NCBI GenBank assembly: GCA_003013855.2
Contig: ML058408.1
Coordinates: 7,293,356 to 7,357,355, forward strand
Direction: 5' to 3'
DNA: 64,000 nt
Source: Liriodendron chinense
Taxonomy: Eukaryota; Streptophyta; Magnoliopsida; Magnoliales; Magnoliaceae
Below are positions 22,601 to 34,700 of this stretch, in pieces. The first letter of the stretch is position 1. Each line of letters begins with the position of its first letter. Both the position numbers and the translations under genes were made by a program. The notes below the pieces were generated by a model, which worked only from the letters and a program-made list of their open reading frames with translations, was not told where the DNA came from and made no database searches.

Positions 22601-24148
22601 ATACAGTACCTCTTCTAAGAGGACGAACGAGCTGACACGCCTTCTGACTTGAGTGCACATCTGCGGATCCTCGGGTAAGAACCCATACTTCAAGTAATCG
22701 GAGAATGGTCTCCTCCAATCTTCTTCTTCTGTGATCTCAAAGCAATGTATGGGGCTTGCACTCGTGACATTCTCGGCCTGCTGTGAGGGATGGTAATATT
22801 CTCCTTTCTTCTATGGTGACTTGAAGTGGGCTGCCCCCTGGGTGCGCCAGAGCCGCGGCCAGGTTAGCCAATGCATCTGCTTGAGAATTTTCAGCTCTTA
22901 GGAAGTGCGACACTGTACTGTCCCGGAAATGATTGAATAAGGCTCGGGCCTGATGGCAAAGAGATGACAGCTCTGGCTTGCAGACTTCATATTCCGTCAT
23001 AAGCTGTCCCACAACTAATCGAGAATCACCGTATATTTGTAGTGATCGGATTCGCATGTCTTGTGCCAACTGTAACCCAATGATGAGGCCCTGATACTCT
23101 GCCTCGTTGTTTGTGCATGATGGCACTATTGTGAATGAGTAGGGCAACAAGTCGCCTTGAGGACTGATGAAGATCACACCGGCCCCTGATCCTGTAGCTC
23201 TGGAGGCTCCGTCGAAATACATTCGCCACTGCCTCGCGACCCTTACCATCATGGCCTAGTCGTCAGGAAGATCACATTCCATTTCCATGTCATCTGGTAT
23301 CGGGTGGGCTGCTAGAAAATCTGCTATTGCCTGCCCTTTAACAGCTCGAGACGGTAGGTACGTAATGTCGAACTCGGATAACAGTAGGGCCCATTTGGCT
23401 AATCGCCCGGACAACATAAGTCGGTTCATCAGGAACTTGATAGGATCTGCTCTGGAGATCAATGTAATCTGGTATGACAGATAGTAATGCCTCAACTTCT
23501 TCACAGCGAATATCAAGGCCAGGCATATCTTCTCAATCGGTGAGTAATTAAACTCAGCGCTGACGAGCGTGCGGCTCAAATAGTACAGAGCATTCTCTTT
23601 TCCTTCTTCATTCTTCTGGGCGAGCAGTGCCCCCAGTGAGTTCTCTCCCACTGCTACATACAGTATCAGAGGCTTTCCCTCGATTAGCGCTGCAAGAACT
23701 AGAGCTTTCCCGAGTAACTCTTTGAGGGAATCGAAGGCTTTCTGGCACGCTTCGTCCCACTCGAAGCGGACGTCTTTCTTGTTCAGCCGAGAGAAAGGCT
23801 GGCAACGACCTGACAGGTTCGAGATGAACCGTCCCAAGTAAGCGACTCTCCCTTGGAAGCTCTTCAGCTCTTTCAAATTCTTCGGAGGAGGCATTTCTCG
23901 GATCGCCTTGATCTTCACGGGGTCAATCTCGATTCCCCGATGCCTGATCACAAAGCCAAGGAATTTTCCAGAGGACACCCCAAAGGCACACTTCAACGGG
24001 TTCATGCGGAGGCTTTTCTTCCTCAACCTCTGAAATACTAGCTTCAAATGTTCATGATGCTGCTGATGTCCGTCGGACCTCACTACCAGGTCATCGATGT
24101 AGCATTCCACATGCTTATGCATCATGTCTTGGAAGATTACCTGCATCG
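22601..24148 (-). pseudogene. pol: T2 RT C-terminal part, RNase H and second RNase H
   Basis: From 24146 leftward the open frame starts at the RT palm with CYIDDLVVRS (catalytic YIDD at 24101-24090), then KCAFGVSSGKFLGFVI and the thumb, then RNase H (LILYVAVGENSLGALLAQ, with V where the catalytic aspartate is expected; YYLSRTLVSAEFNY). A stop near 23256 precedes the extra archaeal-type RNase H (23252-22740). This has WRMYFDGASRATGSGAGV, CTNNEAEYQGL, IYGDSRLVVGQL and NSQADALANLA, so its D, E, D, D residues are all kept. The second RNase H is diagnostic of the Tat lineage. The N-terminal half of RT lies beyond the solo LTR at 26082. Confidence 0.9.
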
Positions 24149-26076
24149 TGTTGAACCTCCAATTTATACATGATATGGCCCATTACATCACATTATATGC
24201 ATGGTTTGCATGTTTAAAAGACCCATCTAATGCAGGTTTTGTGATTGTAGGAATGAGAGCAGACTTCATCTAATTGGAGACCAAGAAGACACATTTAGGA
24301 GCCTTGGATGAAGACCCAAGGTGGGCCAAAGAAAGAAGAAAGTAAAGAGAGGAAGGAGAGAAGAAAAGAAAGAAGAAACAATGCAGAAACTGGGTCCGAC
24401 CGGTCAAGACCAGTCGCCCAAGAAGGCCCGACCGGTCTTGACCGGTCGGCTACACTCCCTGGACACCTGCCAGACAGGTCTAGACCGGTCAAGACCGGTC
24501 GACCAGCCTGTCCGACCGGTCAAGACCGGTCGGCCATGCAATTTTACACTTCCAGATTTCAGGCAGCAAGCTATTCCATTTTTGAATTTTCGGAACAATT
24601 TTCTGAAGCCATCTTGATGATATTTGAAAATCCAACACATCTATGTCGAAGATGAGCTCGACGCAGAACTAACCCAAGTGGTTTCGTGTCGATCGGAGCT
24701 ACAGATTGATCGTGGTGGCCAAAACAATACGAACTGTCCAGAAAGTTTCAGATTTCGCTGTTCCACTCTGGGCCAGTCCAGGTGACCCATCATTGATGAA
24801 ATGAAGAATATACTTTGACCATCTTCTAGACCACATCTATATATGAATAACCACAAAGTTTCAGATCAAAAGGATGTGTGGTTTGATCGTACCGGTTGAA
24901 GAAAGATGGACCATCTAGAAAGATCCAACTGCGCAGAGTTTATAAAAGCCTTAAGTGTTCTAATTTTCAGACCACATTCTGGGATTGTTTTGGACAATCT
25001 AATCCGTCTATCATGTAGAGGAGGAAGTTTTCTACCAATGTTCAAAATTTGGGATCAATCCAACATCTGTACACTCCGTAGCGTTGAAAGCAAGATGACT
25101 GGTTCTGAAGGTACCCGAAGTGCGCGATTTTGAGAGGCGGTTGGTGATCTGATTGGTGGGCCCATTCAGAAGATAATCTTGGAAATCTAAATCATCTCTG
25201 AGGAAGATCACATTACAAGGAAGCTACAAATCAAATTTGAAGGCAATCCGACCATTGGTTAAGCTGTACCAAGCGAAACAAATTCTGCTATACTATTGCT
25301 GCACTATAAAAGGAGGTGTTCTCTTCTATTCCAAATCAAGCAAGGACGTGGGAAGCAAGGAGTTCAAGTCCTAGGAGGCTACCTAGCCTCCTACAGCTAG
25401 TTTTTCTTCCTTTTCTTAGTTCTAGTTCTAGTTTTAATATGCTTTTTCTTAGCTAACTTCTTAGCTAGAGCTAGAGGTGAAATTTGTAGTTGGTTTTAAT
25501 GCTTTAATTCTTTTATTTCAAGTACTCTTTTCTTAATTTTGGATTTTGAACTTCTAGTTTGAATAAAGTTTGGATTTTTAGATGAATTGTGAGAGTTTGT
25601 GTGCTCTGGACATGAGTTCCTTACAATCCTCTGAGATTACCATGATTGGGTTGTTTGAATTCGAATTGTAGTAACCCTTGAGCATGCCATAGTCCATAGG
25701 CATGGCTGTTACTCCGAAGGTTACAAGTTCAAGTTCTATGTGCTTCATTAGAACTAGAAATCTGATTTTCAGATTTAAGTGGGACTGTTTGTGCTTGAAT
25801 GTTATATCGTCCAATTAGATGAGAGATAGGACTTTAATTCTAATTGTTTTACTTGGATGAATGGATTGGCATTGGACTACTACAAGTGGATCCTTTATGC
25901 TCTAGTTCTTCTTATTTTCAGATTTTCCTATTTCATGTGGAAAACTACTTTCCTAAACTTCTTAGATTCTAGTTATTAGAGTTCTTGGAATTGTTTACCT
26001 CTTTCCCTGTGGATCGACCTCGGTCTTACCGAGATTTATTACTACATCGCAGCCTTACACTTGAGGCGACTGAACA
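24149..26076 (+). repeat. Solo B-type LTR inside T2 RT (1928 bp), CATCG duplication
   Basis: It runs from TGTTGAACCTCC to ACTGAACA and is flanked by a perfect CATCG at 24144-24148 and 26077-26081. It splits the T2 RT between the MPFGLK block (26100s) and the YIDD block. The inverted-repeat array is at 24390-24535. The following 750 bases to the TATA box (25304-25313) are longer and different from other B LTRs, and the leader hairpin is degenerate. No internal region is present, so the rest was lost by LTR-LTR recombination. Confidence 0.93.
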
Positions 26077-27905
26077 CATCGCTCTCTGATATGTGGCGCC
26101 CTCATTTTTCAGCCCAAACGGCATCACCCGATAACAGAATATCTCGAGAGATGTGCGGAAAGCAGTGGACTCTTTGTCTTCTGGAGCCATCCGGATCTGA
26201 TTATACCCTGAGTAGCCGTCCATAAAGGACATCGTTGTATATGCTGATGTGCTATCGATCAGGAGCTCCGGGATGGGTAGAGGAAAGTCATCTTTGGGAC
26301 AAGCCTCATTCAGGTTGCGGAAATCAACGCACACCCAGATCTGGCCGCTCTTCTTCTTTACAGGTACTATGTTCGAGATCCATTTGGGATACTGAACTTC
26401 CCTGATAAACCCAGCCTGAAGTAGCTTCTTCACCTCTTCTTCTATTTTTGGGACGATGTCGGGATGGAAGCGCCTCTGTGGCTGTTTGACTGACCTCTTC
26501 TCCTTCGCGATATTCAACCTGTGCATCGCGATTGCCGGATTTAGTCCTGGCATTTCAGAATAGGTCCATGCAAACACGTCTTTGTTCTCTTTCAGGAGTT
26601 GAATGTAGCTCTCCCTCTCTTCTTCTGGAATGTTCTTACTGATATAAGTATTCCTCGGCTCTTCGGTGGTCCCTAGATTGACTTCTTGTAGCTCATCTAT
26701 CGTGGGCTGACCTCCATCTTCAATTTGCTCTGGTGCGGCACTCGGCTGTATGACTTCATTCAGTCCAGCGGGCCTCACCTCTTCCATGGGACTAATTGTC
26801 ACCATGTTAATATGCCTGATCTCACATCCTGCCCCCAGGGCTTCTTTTCCTCTGTATACCTTTGTCTTTACTTCGAAGGGTGCTAGCATGCTTTTCCGAG
26901 CTGGCGGTTCTGAACAGATGAACCCCATGTTCCTCATAATGTTTCTACTAGCCTTGCTATATCTTTCTTCTTCGATGGGCGGTGTCTCTACTGGTGTTCT
27001 CTTCACGTTCTCTTCGATCTGCAATGGGTTGCAGAGTCCAGCCTGAAACCTTAACTCGTGGCTGGCTCCCATTGTCGGCGGCACGCAGAACTGGCTCGGA
27101 GCTTTAGGGAAGGGATGAATCCTCTCGACCTTTGGCACCGGCATATTGAAGTTGGACTGTAACACGCTCATCTGTTGGCTTGTCATCTGTTTCAACACTG
27201 ACTGCCCTTCCTTTCGAAGGTGCTTCGGGATCAAGTAAAACTTCTTCCTTTGCAACGGATTTCCTCCGTGAGCCCTTGTCGCTTCGACGACCACTCGCGG
27301 AGCTCTGTTCTCTTGTCTTGGATTCTCGCCCTGGGGTTCTGTCCCCTGTGCCACCTCTGTCGATTTGTTGGCTTTTCTGGCTGTCTCGGCTCCATCGCTC
27401 TCCTGATAGTATTGTGCATCTGCTAGGAAAGATTCAATGACGGAGTACGGCCTCGGGTCTGCCACCACTCTATACTGGACGCCATCCCTATTGTACTTGA
27501 AGCATTGGTGGTATGTCGAGGGAATGATACCGTATTGATGAAGCCACGGTCGTCCCAACAAGACATTGTATGTCGTCATCGCATCGATTACCTGACAGGT
27601 GACTTTGGTGCTCAATTCTTCTATCTCTAGCATGACAGAAGGGACCCTAGGACACGCTGGCCGTCCTGATTGAACCCTTGAATGACCATGGCGCTTGGGC
27701 AAAGTGTTGTTTGTCTGAAACCCAACTGCTGCAATGTCTTCAGAGACATAATATTTACAGCGGATCCGTCGTCTAGCATGCATCTTCAGACCTCTATGTC
27801 TCGGATGAGACCTGTCACCATCAACGGGCGGTTGTGGTCTCTCAAGCTAATCGTTTTGTCTTCTTCAGAGAATGTGATCATGGACGATCGATCAATCTGC
27901 ATGAC
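26077..27905 (-). pseudogene. pol: T2 protease and RT N-terminal part
   Basis: The minus-strand frame 27700-26082 is open for more than 500 codons. The protease active site LDDGSA (27776-27759) sits in another frame, with a frameshift between it and VMLEIEELSTKVTCQVI. The retropepsin C-terminal signature TYNVLLGRPWLHQYGIIPS follows. A long linker leads to RT: FHPDIVPKIEEEVKKLL, VCVDFRNLNEACPKDDFPLP, MSFMDGYSGYNQIRMAPED and YRVMPFGLKNEGATYQRAM, ending at the CATCG insertion site. The last 20 or so codons of the apparent frame (26081-26026) are LTR sequence, not RT. A stop near 27780 separates it from gag. Confidence 0.88.
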
Positions 27906-29632
27906 CTATTCTACGGGTCGATCCTCAGTTCCCGTTATCCTCATTTCTTCCATCTCTGACTCGATCTCTGCCATCATGACCTCATGGGCTTCTTGATCAA
28001 GCAATGCATTGAGCAACATTTCTCGATATTTCTTCGAAAGGCACAGGGCATCGTAAATGCTGAGTCGGGCCGGAGCCTTCTTCAGATGAGACACCACATC
28101 ATAAATCATCGGTGCCTTATCTCGAGCGTGATCTCGTTGGTCAGCTGCTGGCTCATTGACTGCTTCTGCCGGTTCTTTTTCTTGAGGTGTCCCTGATGGC
28201 TCACCTATGACCACATTCGTCCTTCTAGGGTCCGATCGCCTCGAAAATTCTCTCTGTACGACCTGCTTTCCTGACCGCAGAGCCACTACATTAACTTCTC
28301 CTTCCTCTAGGACTTGGTCCTTGTCACTGGCCCCTGGTTGAACGACCACTGAAACCATGGCACACTGAACGAGCTGTGCACGCGGCTGTTCTTGTCCAAC
28401 ATTTCTTCTTCTCATTCTGTTCTTCATCTTCCTCTCTTTCTCCAAGAGTCTTCTTTTGTTCTCTAGCCTCTTCTTGCTGCTCACAAGTGTCCATGGCTCT
28501 TCCGGTTCTGGGAATGGATTCGCCGTTGGAATTTGAATTGGCACAGGGAGGGCAGACACCACTGTCACAGTGTTCCGGCTTGCCTCTTCCGCCTTTATAT
28601 TGATGGTGCCATCGTTGATCATCCGTTGAATTTTTCCTTTTAGGACAAAGCAGTCTTCAGTCTTGTGGCTGGTCACACGATGATACCTGCAGTAGCTAGG
28701 ATGATCGACCATCTTCGCTTCCTCCGAGTGTATGCATTCTGGCAGTCTTATTAACCTCTCTTAGACTAGCTGTTCCATGATCAGAACCAAATTTCCATGT
28801 CGAAGGTATAAGGTCCGTTTGCTCGATTATGCTCTTCTATCGTGAGATGTCGCGGCCTCTGAAAACTCTTGCCTTTGTCTTGAGTCGTGGTTACTGGCCT
28901 AGCCTCGACCCTACGCTCGGTGTTTGGGCGTTTTCTGTCATTTGAACCCTTTCCTTTGTCGACGTAGTTAGATGTTATCTTCCTTCCGGCTTCTCTCCTG
29001 GGCTTCTCTGCCTTGAATTGCGCTCTGAAAGTGGCTCCTTCCACCAGGTGGGCTTTGGTAGCTAGGTCTCGGAACGTCAAGAAGTTGTGTCTAGATAAGC
29101 CAAATGAAATCATCGCATCCATGACCTGCATGCACATCTTGACCTGCTCAGATTCGCTGGGCAGTTCCCGGCACTGTGCTGCTATAGTCCCCCACCTGTC
29201 GATGAACTTCTCGACCGACTCTCCCTGCCTTTGACGAATCAAGGCTAAATCTGTTAGTGAGATTTCTCGCTCAGTAGAGAAGAATTTGGAGATGAACAGG
29301 TCCTGCATCTGCTCCTAGGATTTGACTGACCCTGCGGGCAGTGACATGTACCACTGGAATGCCTTGCTCGTGAGCGTCGAGCCAAACAATCTGCGACAGT
29401 ACTGGGGAATTGTTGACAGGTTGCCCATCATTGTCATGAATTGAGCCATGTGTTCCTCTAGCGATCCTCTGCCATCGAATCTAGGGAAGTCCGGACGCTT
29501 GAAATTGTTGGGAAATGGGAGGTCGTCGACCTCGGGTAAGTACGGCACCCGGTATACATACTTTCCTCTCTTCTGCCTTTTCTCTTTCCTGACGCATCAG
29601 GTCTGCAACTGTCTGAGACAGTTCTTCTCTCG
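27906..29632 (-). pseudogene. gag: T2 gag central and C-terminal part
   Basis: Minus strand. AAREELSQTVADLMRQ (from 29637) continues the gag interrupted by A1. FKRPDFPRFDGRGSLEEHMA and AFQWYMSLPAGSV form the Retrotrans_gag core. A TAG at 29318-29316 replaces a tryptophan codon (G to A). EQMQDLFISKFFSTEREISL and RQRQGESVEKFIDRW follow, with a stop at 28781. The frame from 28712 has CRYHRVTSHKTEDC, the Tat zinc-knuckle variant, then a charged linker ending at 27906 in ITGTEDRPVE. Only two stops interrupt this part. Confidence 0.87.
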
Positions 29633-29896
29633 CGGCTTGTTGAGCTCTTAATTGTGCATATTCTAACCCCAGTTCATCACTCATTGTGCGAGGTTTGCAT
29701 GGTTTATAGATGAATCTAATGCATGTTTTGTGACTACAGGATTGAGAGTGGACTCCACCTAATTGAAGACAATGAGGGCTCATTTGGGACTATTCTGATG
29801 AAGATTACTTGAGGACCAAAGAAGAAAAGAAGAGAGAAAGTGAAAGAAAGGAGCAAGGAAAGAAAGAAAAGGAAGAAATAAAAAAGCAGGAAGACT

Positions 29897-30143
29897 GCCG
29901 ACCGGTCTTGACCGGTCGGCCAATGGAGCCAGACCGATATTGACCGGTCAGCTGTTCATGCTGGACTAAGGCTAAAGACGTCCGACCGGTCAAGACCGGT
30001 CGGACATGGTTGCTGGATCAATGATGAATAGGCCCGACCGGTCTTGACCGGTCGGCCATGCCTGCTGGACCACTGTTGAAGAGGCCAGACCGGTCGTGAC
30101 CGGTCGGCCAGCCCAATCCGACCAGTCCAGACCGGTCGGCCAA
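29897..30143. repeat. GACCGGTC inverted-repeat array in A1 5' LTR
   Basis: Five units of CCGACCGGTC, two bases, GACCGGTCGG lie about 40-55 bases apart, ending about 100 bases before the TATA box. Several units carry single C-to-T or G-to-A changes. Parallel arrays are at 38628-38833, 40232-40466, 18808-19070, 24390-24535, 49964-50195, 56085-56185 and 56465-56702. Confidence 0.9.
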
Positions 30144-30412
30144 TGTGAAAAATCAGAACTTCTATTCCTGGCCCGATTTCTTCTGTGCACTGCGTAACTC
30201 TTATGCAGTTTCTCGATTCTTCTGAAGTTGCGGAGCCTCCAGACTATAAAAGGACACCTAGAGATCGTTCCTAGGGTATCTAAGAAGGGTTGAAGCAAGC
30301 TTAGAGGCGGAGGAAGTGAATTTTGGAGTTCCACAACTCCTTGGAGTTTGTCTTTGCTGTTTTTATGAACTTTGTAGTTGTTTCATGTTTCCTTGGATCA
30401 TGAGCAGCTAAA

Positions 30413-30434
30413 CCTCTTAGCTAGGGCTAAGAGG
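30413..30434 (+). promoter_or_regulatory. Leader hairpin in A1 LTR
   Basis: CCTCTTAGC, loop TAGG, GCTAAGAGG: a perfect 9-bp stem about 165 bases after the TATA box, so in the predicted transcript. Copies are at 39096-39117 and 40738-40759. In B LTRs the same hairpin reads CCTCTCAGC/GCTGAGAGG (56965-56986). Confidence 0.75.
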
Positions 30435-31167
30435 TGAAGCTTGTAGTGGATCAAGATGTTTCAATTCGTAGCTAGCTAGTTTTAAGTATGGAATTCATGA
30501 TTATGGACTATGGTTTGAAGTTTATACAAGATTTTAAGTAAGTTTTTCTTAGTCTTATGATGACTCATGGATGTTTGGGAGAATTACTTAATTTCTTAAT
30601 TGATTTGTATCAGTCTAGACCTGTATGATCCGAGGAATCGGAGTGCGCTCTAGTACTATGATCTTCATGAAGGAACTTCCTACCAAAGTTCTATTTTTCT
30701 GATTTTCTGTAATATGTATGGATTGTGCATGAGATTTGAATCAAGTTCAAATCCTGATCTAGCCTTGTCTTGTGATAGGACTTGAGGATGGTTCTGATTG
30801 TGAACTAGACCTTTTGGAAAGGGGAATGACCTATGCAATTGAGCATGCTCAGCTCAGCCTACATTGAGTGAATCTTATGCATAACACTTATATATTACAG
30901 ATTGTTTGGTTTAACAGCTCTATCATCCGACTAGATAGACCTTAATGTCGATTCTAGTTGAGAGAATGAGAAACCACAGCGGATTGAACATTAAGGATTG
31001 CTACAAGTGGATCCTTGAACCCCTAGTGCCTTTTTTTATAATTGTCTACATTCAAATTAGTTTAAAACTGTTATTCACTTCAATTCTATTCAAAATCTGA
31101 TTATTAGCTTTTAATAGACACTTTTGGATGTGTTTGTGAAATACTACATAAGTCCCTGTGGATCGAC

Positions 31168-31182
31168 CTCGGTCTTACCGAG
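31168..31182 (+). promoter_or_regulatory. End-proximal LTR hairpin CTCGGT/ACCGAG
   Basis: CTCGGTCTTACCGAG forms a 6-bp stem with a CTT loop, about 40 bases from the LTR end. It is kept in nearly all A and B LTRs in the window. In the A3/38380 subfamily it is TCGG, TCTTT, CCGA. Confidence 0.65.
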
Positions 31183-31229
31183 TTTATTACTACATCGCAA
31201 CCCTACACTCGGGGAAGCGAACAAGTTTT

Positions 31230-31246
31230 TGGCGCCGCTGCCGGGG
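31230..31246 (+). promoter_or_regulatory. A1 primer binding site (tRNA-Asp type)
   Basis: TGGCGCCGCTGCCGGGG, six bases after the LTR, one mismatch to the complement of the plant tRNA-Asp 3' end. Confidence 0.88.
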
Positions 31247-31792
31247 ACTTTGACGGTTTTTCACAAATTTCTGAAATTAGTATCTATTTAGAATTTTTAA
31301 GATTTTAGGACTAACTTAGTTTGTTTATTTGATTTTTCTTTTCAGGGATTTCTAGGAAGCTGAAGAAGATACAAGGATTTCAAGTGCTGAATCAGGTTCT
31401 ATCTTTCTAAACCTTACTCTTCTCCTTCTCCTATTCATTCCTATCTTATTCATCTCTTGTAGAGTGGGTGGAGACTCCTTTTGGATCTCTGAAAGGTCGG
31501 CCTTTTTGCCACCTGGATTCCTATTGGTCGGCTCTGCCGTCTTGGATCACCTTGTGCTCAGAGATTTCTTTTCTTATCTCTACTCCTCTTTCTCCTTTTT
31601 CTGCACTTTTTCTCAAAAGATTCAAAGAGTGGGTGGGGAGTTCTCTGAACCCCTATTGACCAGGAGAAATCGGTCTCTATCCTTGCTTCTGGCTTAGCCA
31701 TTGCAAGACAACTTGTGCTTCGGTCTTAGAAAAAAGTAAAGAAAGGGAGGAAGAATTCTTCTTTCTCTTTGTTTCTTATTTTTTGGTTTTGC
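31247..31792 (+). other. A1 5' leader
   Basis: 546 T- and C-rich bases between the primer site and the gag start. It contains several short AUGs and frames without homology to the other elements. No coding role is supported. Confidence 0.6.
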
Positions 31793-34700
31793 ATGCCACA
31801 TTGGGCTCGGGATTCCAATAACCGACTCATATGTGAAGGGGGGATAGTAGAAGGAATTGACAGAGAACCACGTGCTAGGAGACATCTAAACTCTCCAATT
31901 TTGTCTGAAAATATGGCTGCAAATCAACCTAATCCGGGCCAAAACCAAACTGAAACAGGGGAGAATGTGGTTGAGAATGTTCCCCGACCTAGGACTTTAC
32001 GTGATTTCTTGCAACCCGCAAGAGCGAGAACTCCCTCATGCATAATTTTTCCACAAAATGCAGGGAATGTGGATTTGAAACCGGGAGTGATTCAACTTCT
32101 CCCTAAATTCCATGGGTTAGACAGTGAAAGTGCCTATCAACACCTTAAGGAGTTTGATGAGGTGATCACCACCATGCACTTTGCAAATGTTACTGAAGAT
32201 GTAGTAAGACTCAAATTCTTCCCTTTCACTCTTAAGGATAAAGCCAAGGGTTGGCTTTATGCATTGAGGCCAAGATCAATTGGTGCATGGACTGATATGC
32301 ACAGAGAATTTATAAAAAAATTCTTCCCTACTCACAAAACGAACATGTTGAAGCGCCTTATCATGAACTTTGCCCAAAAGGAAGATGAAACCTTCTTCCA
32401 ATGTTGGGAGAGGTTTAAGGAGTTATTAAATGCATGCCCACATCATGGCTATGAAATTTGGCGGGTTATAAGCTTTTTCTATGAAGGACTGACTTCACCC
32501 ATGCGCCAATTTGTAGAGATGATGTGTAACGGGGAGTTCATGTATAAGGAAGCTGATGAAGCATGGGATTATTTGGAAGAATTGGCTGAGAATGCACAGG
32601 CTTGGGACACATTGAAACCAACTAATTCCAAGACTGGCCAACAAAAGGAAAAGGGGGGAATGTATGTCTTAGCAGAAGAAGATAGCATAAGTGCACGGTT
32701 GGCTAGCCTCACAAGAAAGGTCGAAGCCATGGAATTAAGGAAAAGTGAAACGATCAACTCCACTAATGTTGAAACTGTTTGTGGAATTTGTGCTGGAAAT
32801 CAACATGCAACACAAGATTGCCCCACAATTTCAGCAGTTCAAGGCATCTTACAAAAACAAACAAATGCCATAAACAGTTATCAACAGCAATTTGGTGCTC
32901 CAAACTCAAACACGTTTAAGCCTAATTGGAAGAACCATCCCAACTTCAGTTGGAGGAATGGACCCACTGTAAATGCAAGCAACACTCCAAAAGTATCACT
33001 AAAGGAGATGTTGGGTGCATTCGTATCAGTCCAAGCTGAGTATAACAAGACAAATTCTCTAAAAATAGATGGGTTCATGCAAGAGCAATTTAAATTCAAC
33101 CAAAATTCAACTCAAGCCATCAATGAATTGAAAACATCACTGGCTAGAGTTGAATCTCATCTTAGTGTTAGAGAGAAGGGCACACTTCCTGCCCAACCTC
33201 TTCCTAACCCAAGAACCCAGTTCGAGATACAAGATGCTAGCTCATCCTCCCACCGTACGGAACATGTCCAAGTTATCACCACTTTGAGAAGTGGGAAAGA
33301 AATTGACAAATCTAATCCGGTGAAGGCCCCAAAGCCTAAGGATCCGGAAATTCCCAAAGAGGATGATAACCCAAACAATATTCCACAAGATAAAGAACCG
33401 GAAAGACAATACAAGCCGGTTGCCCCATTTCCACAAAGGTTGATTTCACCTAAACCTTTAGATAAAAATCTGGAGATTTTAGAAGTTTTCAAGCAGGTGA
33501 AGATCAACATCCCGTTGTTAGATGCAATAAAACAAATACTATCGTATGCCAAATTTCTAAAGGAGTTGTGTACAGTCAAAAGGAAACACAATGTTCACAA
33601 CAAAGTACTTTTGACCGAGAACTTGAGCGCCATCATCAAACAAGAGGTGCCCCAAAAATACAAGGATCCGGGTAGTCCAACCATCTCATGCATCATAGGA
33701 GACTACCGGATTAAACAAGCCCTACTCGGCTTGGGGGCAAGTGTGAATCTCATTCCATACTCGGTCTACGAGCAACTTGGGTTAGGTGAATTAAAACCAA
33801 CCAAAACCACACTCCAACTTGCTGATAGATCCATCCGTATACCGAGAGGAATGATAGAGGATGTTCTAGTCCAAGTTGATAAATTCTACTACCCAGTAGA
33901 CTTTATTGTCTTGGACACACATCCCGTGATTGGCACCGGTGCTCAAATTCCCGTCATACTTGGACGACCGTTTCTAGCTACCTCAAATGCCATTATCAAT
34001 TGTAGAAACGGACTTGTACAAATGTCCTTTGGAAATATGACCCTTGAGCTTAACATATTTGATTTATGCAAACAACCACGGGAAGTTGATGATGATGTCC
34101 ATGAATTAAACATGATCGAATCATTCGTGGAGGATACAGTCCCCTTATCACTATTTTCCGACCCTTTGGAGGCATGTGTGGCCCATTCTCATGAGACAAA
34201 TGATGACACAATACAAGAGATGGATGCCATGCTAGAGATGATGCCAGTGCTTGATAATAAAAGATGGAGGGCCCTATTTGAGCCTTTGCTTGTAAACGAG
34301 AACAAGGCCCTCCCATCCAACATCAAGGCACCAACACTCGACCTAAAACCATTACCAAGTGAGCTGAAATATGTTTATTTAGGTCAAGATGAGACATATC
34401 CAGTGGTGATTTCTTCCCACTTGGATGAGGAACAAGAGAGTAGGTTAATAGCCACTCTATTAGAGTACAAAAGTGCCATTGGATGGTCAATTGCGGATCT
34501 CAAAGGCATAGACCCACTGATTTGTACTCATCGCATACACCTTGAGGAGAATGCGAAGACATCTCGGCAACCACAAAGACGACTAAATCCAAACATGAAG
34601 GATGTGGTTAAGGCCGAAGTGGTGAAACTATTGGATGTAGGTATCATTTACCCAATATCCGATAGCCAATGGGTGAGCCCAACTCAAGCGGTGCCTAAGA

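Larger units (their letters stand above)
29638..31223 (+). repeat. A1 5' LTR (1586 bp)
   Basis: From TGTTGAGCTC to AAGCGAACA. TATA box CTATAAAAGG is at 30244-30253. A purine-rich stretch (29815-29890) precedes the inverted-repeat array. Two hairpins follow the TATA box and are listed separately. An open frame on the opposite strand across the array is a low-complexity artefact. Confidence 0.95.

Noticed and set aside
29897..30143. CRISPR array, because of regularly spaced repeats
   Set aside because: The units are palindromic LTR motifs with variable spacing in a plant retrotransposon; there are no cas genes and no spacer-like diversity.
34050..34316. Minus-strand frame within A1 pol, and other opposite-strand frames at 33157-33591 and 35683-35958
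   Set aside because: These are shadows of the long plus-strand polyprotein frame and have no independent support.
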